Below the pieces are notes generated by a model. That model was not told where the DNA came from, ran no database searches, and saw nothing but the letters and a program-made list of their open reading frames with translations. Positions 6,117 through 7,411 of a stretch of 7,411 nucleotides of DNA are shown piece by piece; the first letter of the stretch is position 1; every line of letters begins with the position of its first letter. Source of the stretch: an uncultured Peptococcaceae bacterium (GTDB lineage Bacteria > Bacillota > Peptococcia > Peptococcales > Peptococcaceae); the NCBI GenBank assembly GCA_900556545.1, contig USPE01000091.1, positions 1-7,411 on the forward strand, in the 5' to 3' direction. The position numbers and the translations under genes were made by a program.

Positions 6117-7411
6117 ATGGGTAAAAAGTATACCGACAAAGTATTGTTACTGGGTGTAGATGGGATGGATCCAAAACTGACATCCAAATTCTTAAAAGAA
6201 GGCAAATTACCTAACATTAGAAAATTCGTAGAAGCAGGGGCGCAGAAAGAAGATTTAAAATTAATCTGCACACCGCCAACCATTACCCCGCCACTGTGGA
6301 CCACACTGGCAACCGGCGCACTGCCTGTTACCCACGGCATCACCTGCTTTTGGAGACAGGACCCGGTTCATCTGGATACAGCAGGTTACAACCTGGATTC
6401 CCGTTTATGTACTGCTGAAGCATTGTGGAATGTAACCGCCGAAGCCGGTATGAAAACCTTAGTATGGCATTGGCCGGGTTCCAGCTGGCCTCCAACCAGC
6501 GACAACCCAAATCTGCATGTTATCGACGGCACACAGCCGGCTGCTGTAAACTCCGGTGTTGCCAAAGTAGAATCTGAAAAAATTACTGTAGCAAAAAATA
6601 CTATTACAGAAGTAAAATTCAAACCGGCTGCTGTGAATAATACCGGTGCAGGCTGCGTGATTGAAGATATTCCTGAAACAGAAGATACTTTTGATGCCAA
6701 CAGCGTTTTGGGCGGTTCCATGAGTATGCGCAACATTATTCTGAAACAGTCCGACGGGGAAGATGGCCTGGAAGACATTGCAGCCGACCTGTGCAACTCT
6801 CCAATCAAAGATGCAACCGGTTGGGCTGATGCTCCGGAAGGCGCCAAAGAATTTTATATCGTTACTTCCAAAGGCTTGGTACGTCGTCCTTGCCTGCTGT
6901 TGAAAAACGAAGAAGGCAAATATGACAGAGTTGCTTATTATCACAGCAAAAAAGATGCTGAACCAATCGTTGTGATGAAAAAAGATGAATATACAGTTGG
7001 CGTATTAGATGAATATGTTCATAAAGATGAAAAAGTAATGGGCAACCGCAATATGCTGGTAATGGATTTGGCAGAAGATGGTTCCATGGTTCGTATCTGG
7101 ATGAGTAAAGCATATGAAATCAGCCATGACACCTTATTCCATCCAAAATCTCTGTACAAACAGGTTGTAGATAATATTGGCTATATTCCACCAAACCCAA
7201 ATGTTGGCGGCAGAAGTCTGGAAATGGTAAATCGTGTTATCATTCCTACCTGGGATGTACTGTGCCAGTGGCAGGCAAAAGCATTGAACTATCTGATTGA
7301 CGAAAATGGTTATCAGGTTGTATTCAGCCATATTCACAACGTGGATGCCATGGGCCACATGTTCTGGTACTTTGGCAAAGACCGTGTAACACTGAACAAG
7401 CTGGAAGAAGC
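6117..7411 (+). CDS. Alkaline phosphatase superfamily phosphohydrolase, copy 3 (3' end outside window)
   Basis: Third paralogue of the predicted metal-dependent phosphohydrolase. It is open from the ATG to the window end: 431 codons plus two bases, against 674 in copy 2, so about 243 codons are outside. Asp15 of VDGMDP, the probable nucleophile Thr57 in PTIT, Trp104, and the Asp410/His414 pair in HNVDAMGH (7344-7346 and 7356-7358) are present. The SDHG motif and the late His lie beyond the window. Codons 1-247 match copy 2 exactly; from 6858 the sequence diverges abruptly with both synonymous and amino-acid changes, for example YIVTSKG against YVVTSDG and PNVGGRSLEMVNR against PTFGGKDLEIVNR. 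It has its own LysR copy B upstream, divergent across 161 bp. Family is firm, substrate unknown, and whether the C-terminus matches copies 1 and 2 cannot be seen. Confidence 0.9.
   Translation, partial: MGKKYTDKVLLLGVDGMDPKLTSKFLKEGKLPNIRKFVEAGAQKEDLKLICTPPTITPPLWTTLATGALPVTHGITCFWRQDPVHLDTAGYNLDSRLCTAEALWNVTAEAGMKTLVWHWPGSSWPPTSDNPNLHVIDGTQPAAVNSGVAKVESEKITVAKNTITEVKFKPAAVNNTGAGCVIEDIPETEDTFDANSVLGGSMSMRNIILKQSDGEDGLEDIAADLCNSPIKDATGWADAPEGAKEFYIVTSKGLVRRPCLLLKNEEGKYDRVAYYHSKKDAEPIVVMKKDEYTVGVLDEYVHKDEKVMGNRNMLVMDLAEDGSMVRIWMSKAYEISHDTLFHPKSLYKQVVDNIGYIPPNPNVGGRSLEMVNRVIIPTWDVLCQWQAKALNYLIDENGYQVVFSHIHNVDAMGHMFWYFGKDRVTLNKLEE

Larger units (their letters stand above)
4430..6857. repeat. 2428-bp exact direct repeat, second copy
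   Basis: Second copy of 1219-3646. It contains the last 166 codons of phosphohydrolase copy 2, the terminator, LysR copy B, the control region and the first 247 codons of copy 3. It is in direct orientation, separated from the first copy by the 783-bp variable core. I see no terminal inverted repeats, transposase or target-site duplication at its ends, so it does not look like an insertion sequence or transposon. Confidence 0.93.

Noticed and set aside
1219..6857. Composite transposon or insertion sequence explaining the direct repeats
   Set aside because: No transposase or integrase gene, terminal inverted repeats or target duplication is visible, and the repeat edges are inside conserved enzyme codons.

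Overview
The window is part of a bacterial tandem array built from one repeating two-gene unit. Each unit has a LysR-family regulator gene on the minus strand and, divergently on the plus strand, a gene for a large cytoplasmic enzyme of the alkaline phosphatase superfamily (type I phosphodiesterase / nucleotide pyrophosphatase-like, COG3379-like). The unit length is 3211 bp. AAGGAG ribosome-binding sites, AT-leaning composition and compact intergenic regions suggest a low-to-moderate GC Firmicutes-type anaerobe. A member of the Negativicutes is only a guess; no marker gene in the window fixes the taxonomy.

Layout: 1-1719, phosphohydrolase copy 1 (+), cut by the window start and lacking about 101 N-terminal codons. 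1720-1817, convergent intergenic region with a small hairpin and a strong intrinsic terminator. 1818-2744, LysR regulator copy A (-). 2745-2905, divergent control region with a LysR-type dyad (GTAAC-N5-GTTAC), a TATAAT box and an AAGGAG site. 2906-4930, phosphohydrolase copy 2 (+), complete, 674 aa. 4931-5028, the same terminator region again. 5029-5955, LysR copy B (-), identical in protein to copy A. 5956-6116, the same control region again. 6117-7411, phosphohydrolase copy 3 (+), cut by the window end after 431 codons.

The most notable point is the pattern of identity. Positions 1219-3646 and 4430-6857 (2428 bp) are indistinguishable by eye, including non-coding DNA. This exact repeat starts and stops abruptly inside the enzyme genes. 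Copy 2 therefore shares its last third (codons 509-674) exactly with copy 1 and its first third (codons 1-247) exactly with copy 3. The middle (codons 248-508), which carries most of a large insert and four predicted metal ligands, differs between all three copies at both synonymous and amino-acid-changing sites. This looks like an array of old paralogues whose flanks, regulators and promoters have been recently homogenised by gene conversion or unequal crossover, leaving a variable catalytic core.

How the genes probably work together (inference): each LysR protein binds the dyad between the divergent promoters, represses its own gene and, with an unknown ligand, activates the adjacent phosphohydrolase. 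As regulators and operators are identical, all copies should respond to one signal, giving co-induced enzymes with different cores. The physiological substrate cannot be read from the sequence.
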